A DNA stretch of 64,000 nt, from assembly GCF_018122595.1 (NCBI RefSeq), contig NZ_JAGRQH010000003.1, positions 186,001 through 250,000 on the forward strand, read 5' to 3'. This document shows positions 29,036-38,028 of the stretch, piece by piece. The translations under genes were made by a program, and so were the position numbers. Within the stretch, counting starts at the first letter, position 1; each line of letters starts with the position of its first letter. The notes beneath the pieces were generated by a model that searched no databases, was not told the origin of the DNA, and saw only the letters and a list, made by a program, of their open reading frames with translations. This stretch comes from Neokomagataea anthophila. GTDB lineage: Bacteria > Pseudomonadota > Alphaproteobacteria > Acetobacterales > Acetobacteraceae.

Positions 29036-29238
29036 GGTAATCTCCTAAAAAAACATGGGTGTTCTTACTTCAACGATAACGGGGGCGAGAGGTTTCCGAG
29101 GGATTTGCAGGAAACGTTCGATAATTAAGACAAAAAACGCTAAAAAGTCTTCTTTCATCTCGCGCTTAATTCCGTTATATGGCCCCAATTAAGTCGCCCC
29201 GGTCGGTATCGGGGCATTGCGTTATGGAGTGAAGAACC

Positions 29239-29463
29239 ATGAAGTCCGATATCCACCCCGATTACCACGAAATCACCGTCATCCAAACAGATGGCACCGA
29301 ATACAAGACCCGTTCTTGCTACGGCAAGCCAGGCGCAACGCTGCGTCTCGACGTTGACCCGAAGTCACATCCGGCTTGGACGGGTGTTCAGCGTATGCTC
29401 GACACCGGAGGCCAGGTTGCTAAGTTCAACAAGCGCTTCGCTGGTATCGGCACGCGTAAGTAA
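29239..29463 (+). CDS. rpmE: 50S ribosomal protein L31
   Basis: A 74-residue ribosomal protein of the bridge between subunits. It starts [19 protein letters not shown] and continues with the SHPAWTG and VAKFNKRF core. It lacks the zinc-binding CxxC that some L31 proteins carry, so it is the Cys-minus form. It stands alone with its own terminator. Confidence 0.96.
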   Translation: MKSDIHPDYHEITVIQTDGTEYKTRSCYGKPGATLRLDVDPKSHPAWTGVQRMLDTGGQVAKFNKRFAGIGTRK

Positions 29464-29482
29464 TAAGCTCCTGAGCTTTTCG

Positions 29483-29511
29483 ATCGCCCCTCTTGTAGGG
29501 GCGATTTTTTT
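29483..29511 (+). terminator. Rho-independent terminator after rpmE
   Basis: ATCGCCCC (29483-29490) and GGGGCGAT (29498-29505) form an eight-base-pair stem with a seven-base loop, followed directly by six or more T. Confidence 0.93.
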
Positions 29512-29625
29512 GCCTATCTGAGTCGTAATCCTGATGCCGTTGATGGGTCAGGGGTCGGTTGCTCCATATCGTGTCGCCATTTGGGACAAAGATTGGGAGA
29601 TTAAGCCTGCCAGATAGGAGGTTCT

Positions 29626-30078
29626 ATGAGTTACGATTTTTCGCCTCTGCTGAGGAGTGCGATTGGTTTTGAGCGTTTTGCACATTTAGCTGCAACGGCA
29701 CATGCCAAAGAAGCGGTCAACTATCCACCATATAATATCGAAAAAATTGGCTCCACCGATTATGCTGTGACAATGGCTATTGCGGGGTTTGACGCACAAA
29801 ATATTCATGTAATTCATGAAAATGGTGTGTTGATTATACGCGGTCGCATTGCAGAGAATGAGCGTACGCGGGAGCTTGTACATAGGGGGATTGCAACGCG
29901 TCCTTTTGAAAAGCGTTTTGCATTAGCTGATTATAGTGAAGTGACGCAGGCTCATTTGGCGAATGGCATATTGTCCGTGACTGTAAAGCAGGTTTTGCCA
30001 GATGATCGATGCACTAAGGTGATCCCGGTCATGACAGAATGTAGCAGCAACGCTGAGAGCCTTCCCTATCAAGGGTAA
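29626..30078 (+). CDS. Small heat-shock protein, Hsp20 family
   Basis: An ATP-independent holdase of 150 residues. The alpha-crystallin domain runs from about residue 35 to 130: YPPYNIEKIGSTDYAVTMAIAGF, then NGVLIIRGRI and LANGILSVTVKQV (the A-x-x-x-G-I/V-L motif). This is the class A, IbpA/HspD type common in alphaproteobacteria. TAGGAGG precedes the ATG. I looked for a ROSE-type RNA thermometer in the 110 bases upstream; CTCC at 29562-29565 could pair with the GGAG of the Shine-Dalgarno, but the match is only four bases and not convincing. Confidence 0.93.
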   Translation: MSYDFSPLLRSAIGFERFAHLAATAHAKEAVNYPPYNIEKIGSTDYAVTMAIAGFDAQNIHVIHENGVLIIRGRIAENERTRELVHRGIATRPFEKRFALADYSEVTQAHLANGILSVTVKQVLPDDRCTKVIPVMTECSSNAESLPYQG

Positions 30079-30118
30079 AAATGCGTGGTAACACGCTTAT
30101 ATGCGGGTTAATACTTGA

Positions 30119-30262
30119 CCTATGGGGTGGTGCTGCCCCATAGGAAGAGCACTATCGCTGTGCATCCTGCAGGTGCCGCGACTATGTTCCCGAGCGGTTC
30201 TGCCCTCTGGGTCTTCCGCTAGGTGCCTGCGTTTGCTGGCACTTTAGCGCCCCTGAAGGAAC
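30119..30262 (+). ncRNA. Structured region upstream of the DUF1013 gene, possible leader or small RNA
   Basis: CCTATGGGG (30119-30127) pairs perfectly with CCCCATAGG (30136-30144) around an eight-base loop. Downstream, AGCGG pairs with CCGCT enclosing a CCC-TCT-GGG mini-stem (about 30194-30221), then GTGCC pairs with GGCAC. The density of short stems ahead of a non-adjacent start codon suggests an RNA element. TTGACC at 30115-30120 could be a -35 box. I do not recognise an Rfam family; loose resemblance to the 5' part of 6S RNA was noted and not accepted. Confidence 0.4.
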
Positions 30263-30269
30263 GCACATT

Positions 30270-30851
30270 ATGACCCTTCCCTTGATGCCAAAAGCGACCG
30301 CTGTGTGGTTGATCGAAAAAACTGGCCTGACATTTGTTCAGATTGCTGAATTTTGTGGCATGCACCCGCTGGAAGTTCAGGCTATTGCGGATGGTGAAGT
30401 GGCCGCGGGCATTAATGGTTATGACCCGGTACAAAACCATCAAGTCACGGCTCTTGAAATCAAGCGCTGTGAATCAAACCCAGATGCACGCTTGAAGATT
30501 TCATCCGCCGCAAGTCCGGTTAAGCGCCGTGCAAAAGGTGCACGCTATACCCCTGTCGCGAAGCGTAATGACCGTCCAGATGCGATTGCATTTGTGCTGC
30601 GCCAGTTCCCACAATTGGCTGAAACGCAGATTGTTAAGCTGTTGGGTACGACCAAAGATACCATTATCAAGGTTCGTGACCGTCAGCATTGGAATAGCCC
30701 CAATATTAAGCCGCGCGACCCCGTGATTCTCGGTCTTTGCACACAGACGGATCTTAACGCTGCTGTTGCGGCGGCTAATGATCGTTTGGCTCGTGAAGGT
30801 CAAGCATTGCCTGTTGTTGATGCGTTCCCTGTGCGTGGCGACGAAGACTGA
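30270..30851 (+). CDS. DUF1013 protein, TrcR-like cell-cycle regulator
   Basis: A 193-residue cytoplasmic protein with a helix-turn-helix-like N-terminus: TAVWLIEKTGLTFVQIAEFCGMHPLEVQAIADGEVA, typical of DUF1013, a family of alphaproteobacterial regulators known as TrcR. A second, similar repeat appears in the middle (AIAFVLRQFPQLAETQIVKLLGTTKDTIIKV). The family is described as cell-cycle transcription regulators; regulon here is unknown. A long structured leader precedes it. Confidence 0.9.
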   Translation: MTLPLMPKATAVWLIEKTGLTFVQIAEFCGMHPLEVQAIADGEVAAGINGYDPVQNHQVTALEIKRCESNPDARLKISSAASPVKRRAKGARYTPVAKRNDRPDAIAFVLRQFPQLAETQIVKLLGTTKDTIIKVRDRQHWNSPNIKPRDPVILGLCTQTDLNAAVAAANDRLAREGQALPVVDAFPVRGDED

Positions 30852-30953
30852 ATTTTGTGATTGACGGGGCTGTGTATTACATGGCTCCGTTATGATTATT
30901 CTGAATATGGGTTGTGTCTCATCGTTCATGGTAAGATGAAACGGTAGGAGAGC

Positions 30954-31160
30954 ATGCAGATGATCACTGATGACAGTTTGATGTTGCGCCGTTTGCATGA
31001 ATTGCGCAGTGAGCATCGTGACCTAAACACTGTTATTGGGCGTTTGATCAGCCATCCCCTGAATCAGCTCCAAATTCTTCGTCTTAAAAAGCGCAAATTG
31101 CAGCTTAAAGATGAGATTTCGAGGATTGAGACGCGCCTTATTCCGGACGATATTGCCTAG
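30954..31160 (+). CDS. DUF465 (YdcH-type) small protein
   Basis: A 68-residue helical protein with the DUF465 pattern [34 protein letters not shown]. Proteins of this family form short coiled coils; function is unknown. TAGGAGAGC gives a good ribosome-binding site. It sits alone between the DUF1013 gene and purE. Confidence 0.85.
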   Translation: MQMITDDSLMLRRLHELRSEHRDLNTVIGRLISHPLNQLQILRLKKRKLQLKDEISRIETRLIPDDIA

Positions 31161-31219
31161 CGTTTTCGTTTAGGTCATCACCCTTCCCTTTTGTTCATAA
31201 GAAAAGTTTGTTCCTGAGC

Positions 31220-31744
31220 ATGAGCCAGACTCTTAACCAGACCGAAACGCTTGTCTCTGATGCGCCTGTGCGTGTTGGTGTCATTATGGGAAGCCAGTCT
31301 GACTGGGAAACCATGCGGCATGCTTGTGATGTGTTAGAGGCACTCGGCATTGCGCATGAGCGCCGGATTGTTTCTGCACATCGTACGCCGGACCGGTTGG
31401 CGGACTATGCCCGGACCGCACGGGATCGTGGCTTGCATGTTGTGATTGCGGGGGCTGGTGGTGCGGCTCACCTGCCCGGTATGTGTGCGGCGTGGACGAG
31501 CCTGCCTGTACTGGGTGTGCCTGTTGAAAGCCATGCATTGCGCGGGCAAGATAGCTTGCTGTCGATCGTGCAAATGCCCGGTGGCGTACCAGTCGGAACG
31601 CTTGCTATTGGTAAGGCTGGTGCCAAGAATGCTGGGTTGTTGGCCGCTTCAATCTTGTCTTTGGCTGACCCAGAATTGGCTGCACGTTTGGATGCGTGGC
31701 GTGGCACGCAGACGGCATCTGTTGGGGATGTGCCAGTCGAATGA
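31220..31744 (+). CDS. purE: N5-carboxyaminoimidazole ribonucleotide mutase
   Basis: Catalyses the PurE step of de novo purine synthesis, converting N5-CAIR to CAIR. The short class I protein has the nucleotide-binding motif [19 protein letters not shown], and [11 protein letters not shown], with the Gly-rich loop at [10 protein letters not shown]. The ATG at 31220 is preferred to the TTG four codons upstream. The stop codon overlaps the purK start as ATGA, so the two are translationally coupled. Confidence 0.97.
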   Translation: MSQTLNQTETLVSDAPVRVGVIMGSQSDWETMRHACDVLEALGIAHERRIVSAHRTPDRLADYARTARDRGLHVVIAGAGGAAHLPGMCAAWTSLPVLGVPVESHALRGQDSLLSIVQMPGGVPVGTLAIGKAGAKNAGLLAASILSLADPELAARLDAWRGTQTASVGDVPVE

Positions 31745-32862
31745 TCGATCAACACGCGGTTTTCGCTCCCGGCAGTACGATTGGTATTATTGGTGGCGGC
31801 CAGTTGGGCCGGATGTCTGCTATGGCAGCAGCACGTTTGGGGTATCGGGTTCATATTCTGAATACTGCTGCGACAAGCCCTGCCATTGAAGTCTCGGCCT
31901 CAGCGACGGTCGGTTCTTATGATGACCCGGAAGCTTTGAAGGCATTCGCGGAAAAATGCGATGTCGTGACGTTTGAGTTTGAGAATGTTAGCGCTGAAGG
32001 CTTGGCGCTTTTGGAGCGTTACAGGCCCGTACGGCCAGCGGGTGCGATTTTACAGGTTAGCCAAGACCGTATTTTGGAAAAAACCCGTTTAACGCAGGCG
32101 GGTGTGTCGTTGGCCCCTTGGCGTGCGGTACACGGCCCGGACGATCTTGCGTCTTTGCATGATTTTGGTTTCCCACTCATTTTGAAAACAACGCGTTTTG
32201 GCTATGATGGGAAGGGACAATTTCGGGTTGCTGATGCTGCGGAATTGGATGCCCTTCAGGACTTGCCTTACCCGCTTGTTGCAGAAAAGCGTATCGATTT
32301 TGCACGTGAATTAAGTGTCATGGTTGCGCGTGGTTTGGATGGTCAAACACGTTGTTTCGACACAGTAGAAAACCGTCATCGTGACGGTATTTTGGACATT
32401 ACCTTAGCACCGGCACCGATTGCGCCGGCTTTGGCGCAAGAAGCACAATCTATGGCTGTGCGTATTGCAGAAGAGCTTGAGCTAGTGGGTCTGATGGGTG
32501 TGGAAATGTTCCATGCGGCAGATGGCTCTTTACTGGTTAATGAGATTGCGCCGCGCCCTCATAATTCGGGCCATTGGACGATGAATGCATGTCTGGTGGA
32601 TCAGTTTGAAATGCATATCCGTGCGGTAACGGGGTTGCCACTTCCCTCTGCCACCCGCCACTCTGATGCTGTGATGCATAATTTGATCGGCCCGGATGAT
32701 ATGGCGCGTGTCCCCGCTATTTTAGCTGCGGATGATATGGCGTTGCATCTTTATGGAAAAAATGATGCTCGTCCGGGACGAAAGATGGGGCATGTGAATA
32801 GTATTTTCCCCAAAGGAGCGCTTCCGGGTGAATTGGCATTAAATCATCTTTTGCCACGTTAG
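31741..32862 (+). CDS. purK: 5-(carboxyamino)imidazole ribonucleotide synthase
   Basis: ATP-grasp enzyme that makes N5-CAIR from AIR, bicarbonate and ATP, feeding PurE. The 373-residue protein starts [12 protein letters not shown], contains the ATP-grasp lid and metal residues ([15 protein letters not shown]) and the PurK-specific C-terminus KMGHVNSI. The start overlaps the purE stop. A nine-base-pair hairpin lies downstream. Confidence 0.97.
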   Translation: MIDQHAVFAPGSTIGIIGGGQLGRMSAMAAARLGYRVHILNTAATSPAIEVSASATVGSYDDPEALKAFAEKCDVVTFEFENVSAEGLALLERYRPVRPAGAILQVSQDRILEKTRLTQAGVSLAPWRAVHGPDDLASLHDFGFPLILKTTRFGYDGKGQFRVADAAELDALQDLPYPLVAEKRIDFARELSVMVARGLDGQTRCFDTVENRHRDGILDITLAPAPIAPALAQEAQSMAVRIAEELELVGLMGVEMFHAADGSLLVNEIAPRPHNSGHWTMNACLVDQFEMHIRAVTGLPLPSATRHSDAVMHNLIGPDDMARVPAILAADDMALHLYGKNDARPGRKMGHVNSIFPKGALPGELALNHLLPR

Positions 32863-32900
32863 AAGATCCGCACTGGATTGGACGATGTTCCAATCTGGAT

Positions 32901-32932
32901 GGCTCTGAGTGGGGTAAGGCTTGCTCAGAGCC
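32901..32932. terminator. Candidate bidirectional terminator hairpin between purK and radC
   Basis: GGCTCTGAG (32901-32909) pairs perfectly with CTCAGAGCC (32924-32932). On the plus strand it is followed by TAATTGTTTT, a weak T-run; it lies in the gap between convergent purK and the metal-site radC. Confidence 0.6.
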
Positions 32933-32940
32933 TAATTGTT

Positions 32941-33633
32941 TTAGAAGAGTTTTTTCTTCTTAAAGCTTACATGCTGACCGTTACCAATAATCAGATGATC
33001 AATGAGTTGAGTGCCCACCGTGTCTAGGGCCGCTTGCACGTGTTGGGTCATGATAATATCTGCCTCGGAAGGAGTCGGGTCTCCGCTAGGGTGGTTGTGG
33101 ACTAAGATCACGCCCGTGGCATCGAGTTCCATTGCGCGGCGTGCCACTTCACGAGGGTAAACCGGGGTGTGGTTTACGGTGCCGCGTGCTTGGGCTTCAT
33201 CTTTAATAAGTGAATGTTTTTCATTTAAAAACAAAACACGAAATTGCTCAATATTTTCACGTGCAAGGCGTGACGTAAGGTAATCGAGAAGTTTCTCTTC
33301 ATTATTGAGCAAATCTTCTGACGGCAAACGAGCATGATTATAGCGCAGAGAGGCTTCTTTCAGGACGTTCAGCATCGGAATGATATGTGTTCCGATATTG
33401 TCGAGACTGCTCAGTTCGTTGGGTGAAGCAGAAAGAATATTTGCTAAAGAAGTGTAACGTTCCACGAGAATGTCACTCAGGGCTGTTTGATCACGGCCCG
33501 TTATAATGGCCATGATCAGATGAATGAGTTCATGATCCGTTAAATGCCGCCCTCTGCCCGTTATCAGGGCTTGTTCAGGTGTAAGTGGCGGTGTGGTGGC
33601 GTCTAGGGATGTTTTAAGAGCAGCTGTGGTCAT
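32941..33633 (-). CDS. RadC-like protein with intact JAMM motif
   Basis: A 230-residue RadC-family (UPF0758) protein, the second of two radC-like genes side by side. The metal-binding JAMM motif is intact: VHNHPSGDPTPSEAD, with the paired His and the downstream Ser and Asp. The N-terminal helix-hairpin-helix region (SSLDNIGTHIIPML) is diverged from canonical RadC, lacking the usual GHR-x-R-x-R start. RadC proteins' biological role is unclear; the JAMM domain is a putative metallo-hydrolase. It follows the other radC by nine bases in the same transcript. Confidence 0.87.
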   Translation of the reverse strand: MTTAALKTSLDATTPPLTPEQALITGRGRHLTDHELIHLIMAIITGRDQTALSDILVERYTSLANILSASPNELSSLDNIGTHIIPMLNVLKEASLRYNHARLPSEDLLNNEEKLLDYLTSRLARENIEQFRVLFLNEKHSLIKDEAQARGTVNHTPVYPREVARRAMELDATGVILVHNHPSGDPTPSEADIIMTQHVQAALDTVGTQLIDHLIIGNGQHVSFKKKKLF

Positions 33634-33642
33634 GGTGTTGAT

Positions 33643-34335
33643 CTAAAATCGCCCTTCTTGGCGCATGCTGTGCGGCATAGGGTCATGGTCTGAGATTAAA
33701 ATATCATGAACAGAAATTGAGAGATATTGTGCGGATGCACTCAGGGTGCGGGCTATTGTGTTGAGCGTTTTGGGGGCGTCTGATGGGTGAACGAAAAGTC
33801 CAATCAGCGCTGTGGCGTGGAGTGTAAGAGCACGGCGAAAAATGCCCCGGTGGCGGGCTATCATGTCATTCTCTGTTGGAGCAACCTCATCTGCGAGGAG
33901 GCGGTTGCGGTTATCGAGGTATAAAACCCTAAATTGATTATGGGCCGCTCCTTGCAGTGCCGTTTGCAGATAGGCGCTGAGTTGCGCCCAGTCACCAAGG
34001 GTGATGGATAGTTTTTCCTCAGCTCGTGCAAGGCGCTCTGCCCCGATGGCTGGAAGGCGTAAAGCGCGAATGCTGGCGTCATTTAAGCCAGATGTACGTA
34101 AAGCGGCTGTTGGTGCGCGGAACACGTCAATCAATGAACCATATTGGGCGAGTAAGCCCTTGGCGATGGGTTTGGTGTCTCGGCGCGGGATGCCTAAGAA
34201 CAGTAGCATTTCGAGCAGTTCATAGTCGGCGAGCGTATCTGCACCGCTATTGAGGACGCGCGCGCGCATACGTGCACGATGCCCTTGTGGGCCTGTGCCA
34301 CGATTAAGCGGCACCGTAGGATAAGTGTTGGCCAT
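33643..34335 (-). CDS. RadC-like protein with degenerate JAMM motif
   Basis: A 230-residue paralog with a canonical RadC N-terminus (GHRARMRARVLNSGADTLADYELLEMLLF, then IPRRDTKPIA) and helix-hairpin-helix, but a ruined metal site: HNHPSGD is replaced by FVHPSDA and the distal Ser and Asp are missing. The frame extends upstream to 34920 without a stop, but the upstream part is antisense to the helicase and lacks RadC similarity, so I start at the ATG at 34335, which gives MANTYP. It is divergent from the helicase with about 27 bases between starts. Confidence 0.85.
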   Translation of the reverse strand: MANTYPTVPLNRGTGPQGHRARMRARVLNSGADTLADYELLEMLLFLGIPRRDTKPIAKGLLAQYGSLIDVFRAPTAALRTSGLNDASIRALRLPAIGAERLARAEEKLSITLGDWAQLSAYLQTALQGAAHNQFRVLYLDNRNRLLADEVAPTENDMIARHRGIFRRALTLHATALIGLFVHPSDAPKTLNTIARTLSASAQYLSISVHDILISDHDPMPHSMRQEGRF

Positions 34336-34362
34336 AGAGCCATCACACTCTATATTGGAACT

Positions 34363-36600
34363 GTGCCGCAAGACCTTTCTTCCCCTCGCCCTGATTATCT
34401 CACGCGCCTCAACCCAGAGCAGCGCCGTGCCATTGAGACGACCGAAGGGCCGCTCCTTATTCTGGCTGGTGCCGGAACGGGAAAGACGCGTGTTCTGACG
34501 ACGCGTTTTGCGCATATTTTGCTGACGGGGCGTGCCTATCCACGGCAGATTTTGGCCGTGACCTTCACGAACAAGGCTGCGCGTGAAATGCGTGAGCGTG
34601 TTGGTGTATTGTTGGGGGAACCTGCCGAGGGGCTTTGGCTTGGCACGTTTCATGCTATCTGTGCCCGGATGCTGCGCCGTCATGCGGAATATGTGGGGCT
34701 CAAGAGTGGCTTTAATATTATTGATACGGATGACCAGATCCGTCTGCTGAAGCAGATTATGGAGCCGTATAAAATTGATACGAAGCGTTGGCCTGCCAAC
34801 CAATTGATGGGAATTATCCAACGTTGGAAGGACCGTGGCCTTACGCCGGATCGTGTCGGTACAGCAGATGACACCGATTTTGCGAATGGACATGCGCGTA
34901 CGATTTACCAAGCGTATCAAGAGCGTTTGATCGCTTTAAATGCGTGTGATTTTGGTGATCTAATGCTGCATATGGTGGAAATTTTGCGTAGCCAGCCGAG
35001 CGTTCTGGAGCAGTACCATCGTATGTTCCGTTATATTTTGGTAGATGAGTATCAAGATACAAATACCATTCAGTATCTGTGGCTTAGGCTATTAGCGAAA
35101 CGTGGTGATGGCGTGTCGAACATCGCGTGCGTTGGGGATGATGATCAGTCGATTTACTCGTGGCGCGGAGCTGAGGTGGAGAATATTCTCCGCTTTGAAC
35201 GCGATTTTCCGGGGGCTGAGATCGTCCGGTTAGAACAGAATTATCGTTCGACAGAGCAGATATTGGCCGCAGCTTCAGGTCTCATTGCTCATAATGATGG
35301 CCGTTTGGGGAAAACGCTCCGTAGCGGCAAAGAAGATGCAGCGGGCGAGAAGGTTCGGATTATTGGGGCTTCCGATTCTGAAGAAGAAGCCAGTGTCGCG
35401 GCCAAAATGATTGAACGGTTGCGACGCGAGGGGCACCAACTGTCCGAAATTGCGATTTTAATGCGTGCTGGTTTCCAGACCCGGCCATTTGAAGAGCGGC
35501 TTTTGTCGTTGGGTGTGCCGTATCGTATCGTTGGTGGTTTGCGCTTTTATGAGCGTGCTGAGATTAGAGACTGCTTGGCGTATATGCGCGCCCTCACCCA
35601 GCCCTCCGATGATTTGGCTTTTGAGCGTATTGTGAACACTCCTAAGCGCGGTGTGGGGGCTGTGGCTCTTCAAAAGCTACGTCAGCATGCCATGAGCGGT
35701 GTGGGATCATTGCAGCATGCTGTTCAAGAGCGTCTTGCTACTGGTATTTTGAAAGGGAAGTCTGGCCTCGCTTTGAAAGAGCTGATGGATGCGTTCGAGC
35801 GGGCAAAGAATGCTCTTGAAACGGAAGGGCATGTTGTCGCCGTTGAACAATTGTTGGAAGATGCCGGTTATCTTCAGATGTGGCGGGATGATCGTTCAAT
35901 TGAAGCACCTGGCCGACTGGATAATATTCGTGAGCTTCTACGCGCTATAGGTGATTTCGCGACGCTTGAAGCCTTTCTCGAACACGTGGCGCTTGTCATG
36001 GATATAGAGAATGAAGCCTCTGAGCAGGACCGGGTTAGCCTTATGACCATTCACGGGGCTAAGGGGTTAGAGTTTGACACAGTCTTCTTGCCGGGTTGGG
36101 AAGAAGGTGTGTTTCCATCACAGCGTTCGTTGGATGAAGGCGGCAATAACGCGCTCGAGGAAGAGCGGCGCTTGGCTTATGTGGCATTAACACGTGCGCG
36201 TTTACGGGCGATTGTGATGCACGCTGCGCGCCGACGGATTTTTGCAAACTGGCAATCCTCTATTCCAAGCCGCTTTATTGACGAAATCCCTGCGCGTTAT
36301 GTACAGCACTCGGGCTATCAGGCGGGGCGTGGCCATGATACAGGGCATGACCGTTTTGCAGGAGGGGCTTCAGTGTTTGCGTCTGGTCCTCTTGTTGCGC
36401 AGCGTTCATCGACGGCGCGGCCAGCACGCCCATCAGCTGGGGCGCTAGCAGCAGCGCGTATGCCCGCAGGAACGTCAGTCTTTCACACAAAATTTGGTGA
36501 AGGTGTGGTGCTTGCTGTGGATGGTGAGCGGTTAGAAATTAATTTTGAGAATGGTGGAGTGCGGCGCGTTATGGCCAATTTTGTGGAGATCTGCTCATGA
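34363..36600 (+). CDS. PcrA/UvrD-family 3'-5' DNA helicase
   Basis: A superfamily 1 helicase for nucleotide excision and mismatch repair. Visible motifs: Walker A AGAGTGKTRVLTTR, VDEYQDTNTIQYLWL (motif II), QNYRST (motif IV), TIHGAKGLEFDTVFLPGWEEGVFP (motif V), YVALTRAR (motif VI). The C-terminus ends in a Tudor-like PcrA segment (VFHTKFGEGVVLAVDGERLEINF and GVRRVMANFVE). I prefer the GTG at 34363, which gives about 745 residues, the usual UvrD length; an in-frame ATG exists at 34279 but overlaps the radC start region. prmA overlaps its 3' end. Confidence 0.93.
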   Translation: MPQDLSSPRPDYLTRLNPEQRRAIETTEGPLLILAGAGTGKTRVLTTRFAHILLTGRAYPRQILAVTFTNKAAREMRERVGVLLGEPAEGLWLGTFHAICARMLRRHAEYVGLKSGFNIIDTDDQIRLLKQIMEPYKIDTKRWPANQLMGIIQRWKDRGLTPDRVGTADDTDFANGHARTIYQAYQERLIALNACDFGDLMLHMVEILRSQPSVLEQYHRMFRYILVDEYQDTNTIQYLWLRLLAKRGDGVSNIACVGDDDQSIYSWRGAEVENILRFERDFPGAEIVRLEQNYRSTEQILAAASGLIAHNDGRLGKTLRSGKEDAAGEKVRIIGASDSEEEASVAAKMIERLRREGHQLSEIAILMRAGFQTRPFEERLLSLGVPYRIVGGLRFYERAEIRDCLAYMRALTQPSDDLAFERIVNTPKRGVGAVALQKLRQHAMSGVGSLQHAVQERLATGILKGKSGLALKELMDAFERAKNALETEGHVVAVEQLLEDAGYLQMWRDDRSIEAPGRLDNIRELLRAIGDFATLEAFLEHVALVMDIENEASEQDRVSLMTIHGAKGLEFDTVFLPGWEEGVFPSQRSLDEGGNNALEEERRLAYVALTRARLRAIVMHAARRRIFANWQSSIPSRFIDEIPARYVQHSGYQAGRGHDTGHDRFAGGASVFASGPLVAQRSSTARPARPSAGALAAARMPAGTSVFHTKFGEGVVLAVDGERLEINFENGGVRRVMANFVEICS

Positions 36601-37502
36601 TGGCCCCTCGGAGCATTGGCCGGCGTCATGCGACGCAGTTGGAAACGATTTCCATTACTGTTTTGGAAGAGCATGTTCCGTTGTTTGAGCAGGCTTTGGC
36701 TTGCGCATGTGAAACAGTGGGGATGTTTGAAGCGGATGATGAGCAAAAATATTGGCGCCTTGAAGGGGTCAAAGATATTGGACATCGTGAAGATGAACTG
36801 GAGAATGCACTCGCTGTTGCGCGCGTTTTAACGGGCACGGATGCTCCTCTTCTGCGTGAAGAAACCGAAGCAGAAGGTTGGTTGGCACGAACGTATGAGT
36901 CTTTTCCTCAGCAAGATGTCGGGAAGCGCTTTGCTATTCGTGGTACGCATCTGCATGGTGCGCCTGATCGTTCACGTTTGACGATTACGCTTGATGCTGG
37001 GATTGCTTTTGGTTCAGGTGAGCATGGTTCGACCCGTGGGTGCTTGCGTGCTTTAGAGCGTATTGCGTACCGTAAGCCACAGCGTATTTTAGATATGGGT
37101 TGCGGCTCGGGCATTCTGGCGATGGCGGCAGCAAAGATTTTGCATAAGCCAGTCTTGGCGGTGGATATCGAGCCTTGGTCGGTTCGTACGGCTGAAATGA
37201 ATGCACAGATGAATGGCTTAAGTCATTTGTTAGATTGCCGTTTTGGGAATGGTTGGCTGACGCCATCTGTCCGGCGCGGTACGTATGACTTAGTGTTTGC
37301 GAATATCTTGGCGCGCCCGTTATGTCGGATGGCCCCTTCCCTTGCGAAGCGCTTAGCTCCTGGTGGGACGGCGATTTTGGCAGGCTTGTTGGTAACACAA
37401 GCGCGTATGGTTTTAGCGGCGCATAGAGCGCAAGGTCTCGTTTTGGAAGCGATGCTCCGTGAGGGTGACTGGGCAACGTTGATTGTCCGTAAGCGTGGCT
37501 GA
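36597..37502 (+). CDS. prmA: Ribosomal protein L11 methyltransferase
   Basis: SAM-dependent enzyme that trimethylates ribosomal protein L11. The SAM motif LDMGCGSGILAMAAAKIL, the post-I acid (VDIEPWSV) and the catalytic-region motif FANILARPL fit the family. The start ATG overlaps the helicase stop (ATGA), indicating coupling. The GNAT gene begins just before or at its end. Confidence 0.95.
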   Translation: MMAPRSIGRRHATQLETISITVLEEHVPLFEQALACACETVGMFEADDEQKYWRLEGVKDIGHREDELENALAVARVLTGTDAPLLREETEAEGWLARTYESFPQQDVGKRFAIRGTHLHGAPDRSRLTITLDAGIAFGSGEHGSTRGCLRALERIAYRKPQRILDMGCGSGILAMAAAKILHKPVLAVDIEPWSVRTAEMNAQMNGLSHLLDCRFGNGWLTPSVRRGTYDLVFANILARPLCRMAPSLAKRLAPGGTAILAGLLVTQARMVLAAHRAQGLVLEAMLREGDWATLIVRKRG

Positions 37503-38016
37503 TCGCAGCATTACAGTGCGTGCTGCGCATGACGGTGATCTTGAGGTTATTCTTGAGATCACCAATCATGCTATTTTACACACAGACGCATTGTGGCTCG
37601 ATACGCCGTTGACCTTGGCGCAGCGGCGCACGTGGATGGAGCAGCGTTTGTCTGCGGGGCACCCGGTTTTGGTGGCATGTGGCGCGAATGATGTGCCGCT
37701 GGGGTTTGCCTCTTATGGTGCATTCCGCCCCTTTGAGGGATATGCTCATACGGTAGAGCACTCTGTGTATGTCTCTCCGGATCATCAAGGGCGTGGTATT
37801 GGAGCGTCTTTACTTTCAGCGCTGATTGATCATGCGCGGTTAAGGAAGATGCGCGTTATGGTAGCAGGAATTACTGCGGGAAACCGAGCGTCAGAGGCGT
37901 TGCATCATCGGTTTGGCTTCCAAAAATCTGGGATTTTACCACAAGTGGGCTATAAGCAAGGGCGCTGGTTGGACCTGCTTTTCATGACACTGTGCCTGAA
38001 TACACAAAACGACTGA
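37495..38016 (+). CDS. GNAT-family N-acetyltransferase, PAT-like
   Basis: About 173 residues with the GNAT core: VRAAHDGDLEVILEITNHAI at the N-terminus, VEHSVYVSPDHQGRGIGASLLSALIDHAR with the Q-x-x-G-x-G acetyl-CoA loop, and MVAGITAGNRASEALHHRFGFQ. The arrangement of aromatic residues resembles phosphinothricin acetyltransferases, which also act on methionine sulfoximine and related amines. The GTG at 37495 is a plausible start; a TTG at 37483 is the alternative. It overlaps the end of prmA. No resistance phenotype should be inferred from sequence. Confidence 0.8.
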   Translation: MADRSITVRAAHDGDLEVILEITNHAILHTDALWLDTPLTLAQRRTWMEQRLSAGHPVLVACGANDVPLGFASYGAFRPFEGYAHTVEHSVYVSPDHQGRGIGASLLSALIDHARLRKMRVMVAGITAGNRASEALHHRFGFQKSGILPQVGYKQGRWLDLLFMTLCLNTQND

Positions 38017-38028
38017 TTGAAAGTTTTA

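Noticed and set aside
29520-29625. ROSE-type RNA thermometer ahead of hsp20
   Set aside because: Only a four-base pairing with the Shine-Dalgarno was found and no conserved ROSE stem.
30180-30262. Resemblance of GTTC-C-GAGCGG... to the 5' part of 6S RNA
   Set aside because: A full-length 6S would run into the DUF1013 coding region, and the central bubble pairing could not be shown by eye.
34336-34920. Upstream in-frame extension of the degenerate radC
   Set aside because: It is antisense to the helicase gene, and RadC similarity begins only after the ATG at 34335.
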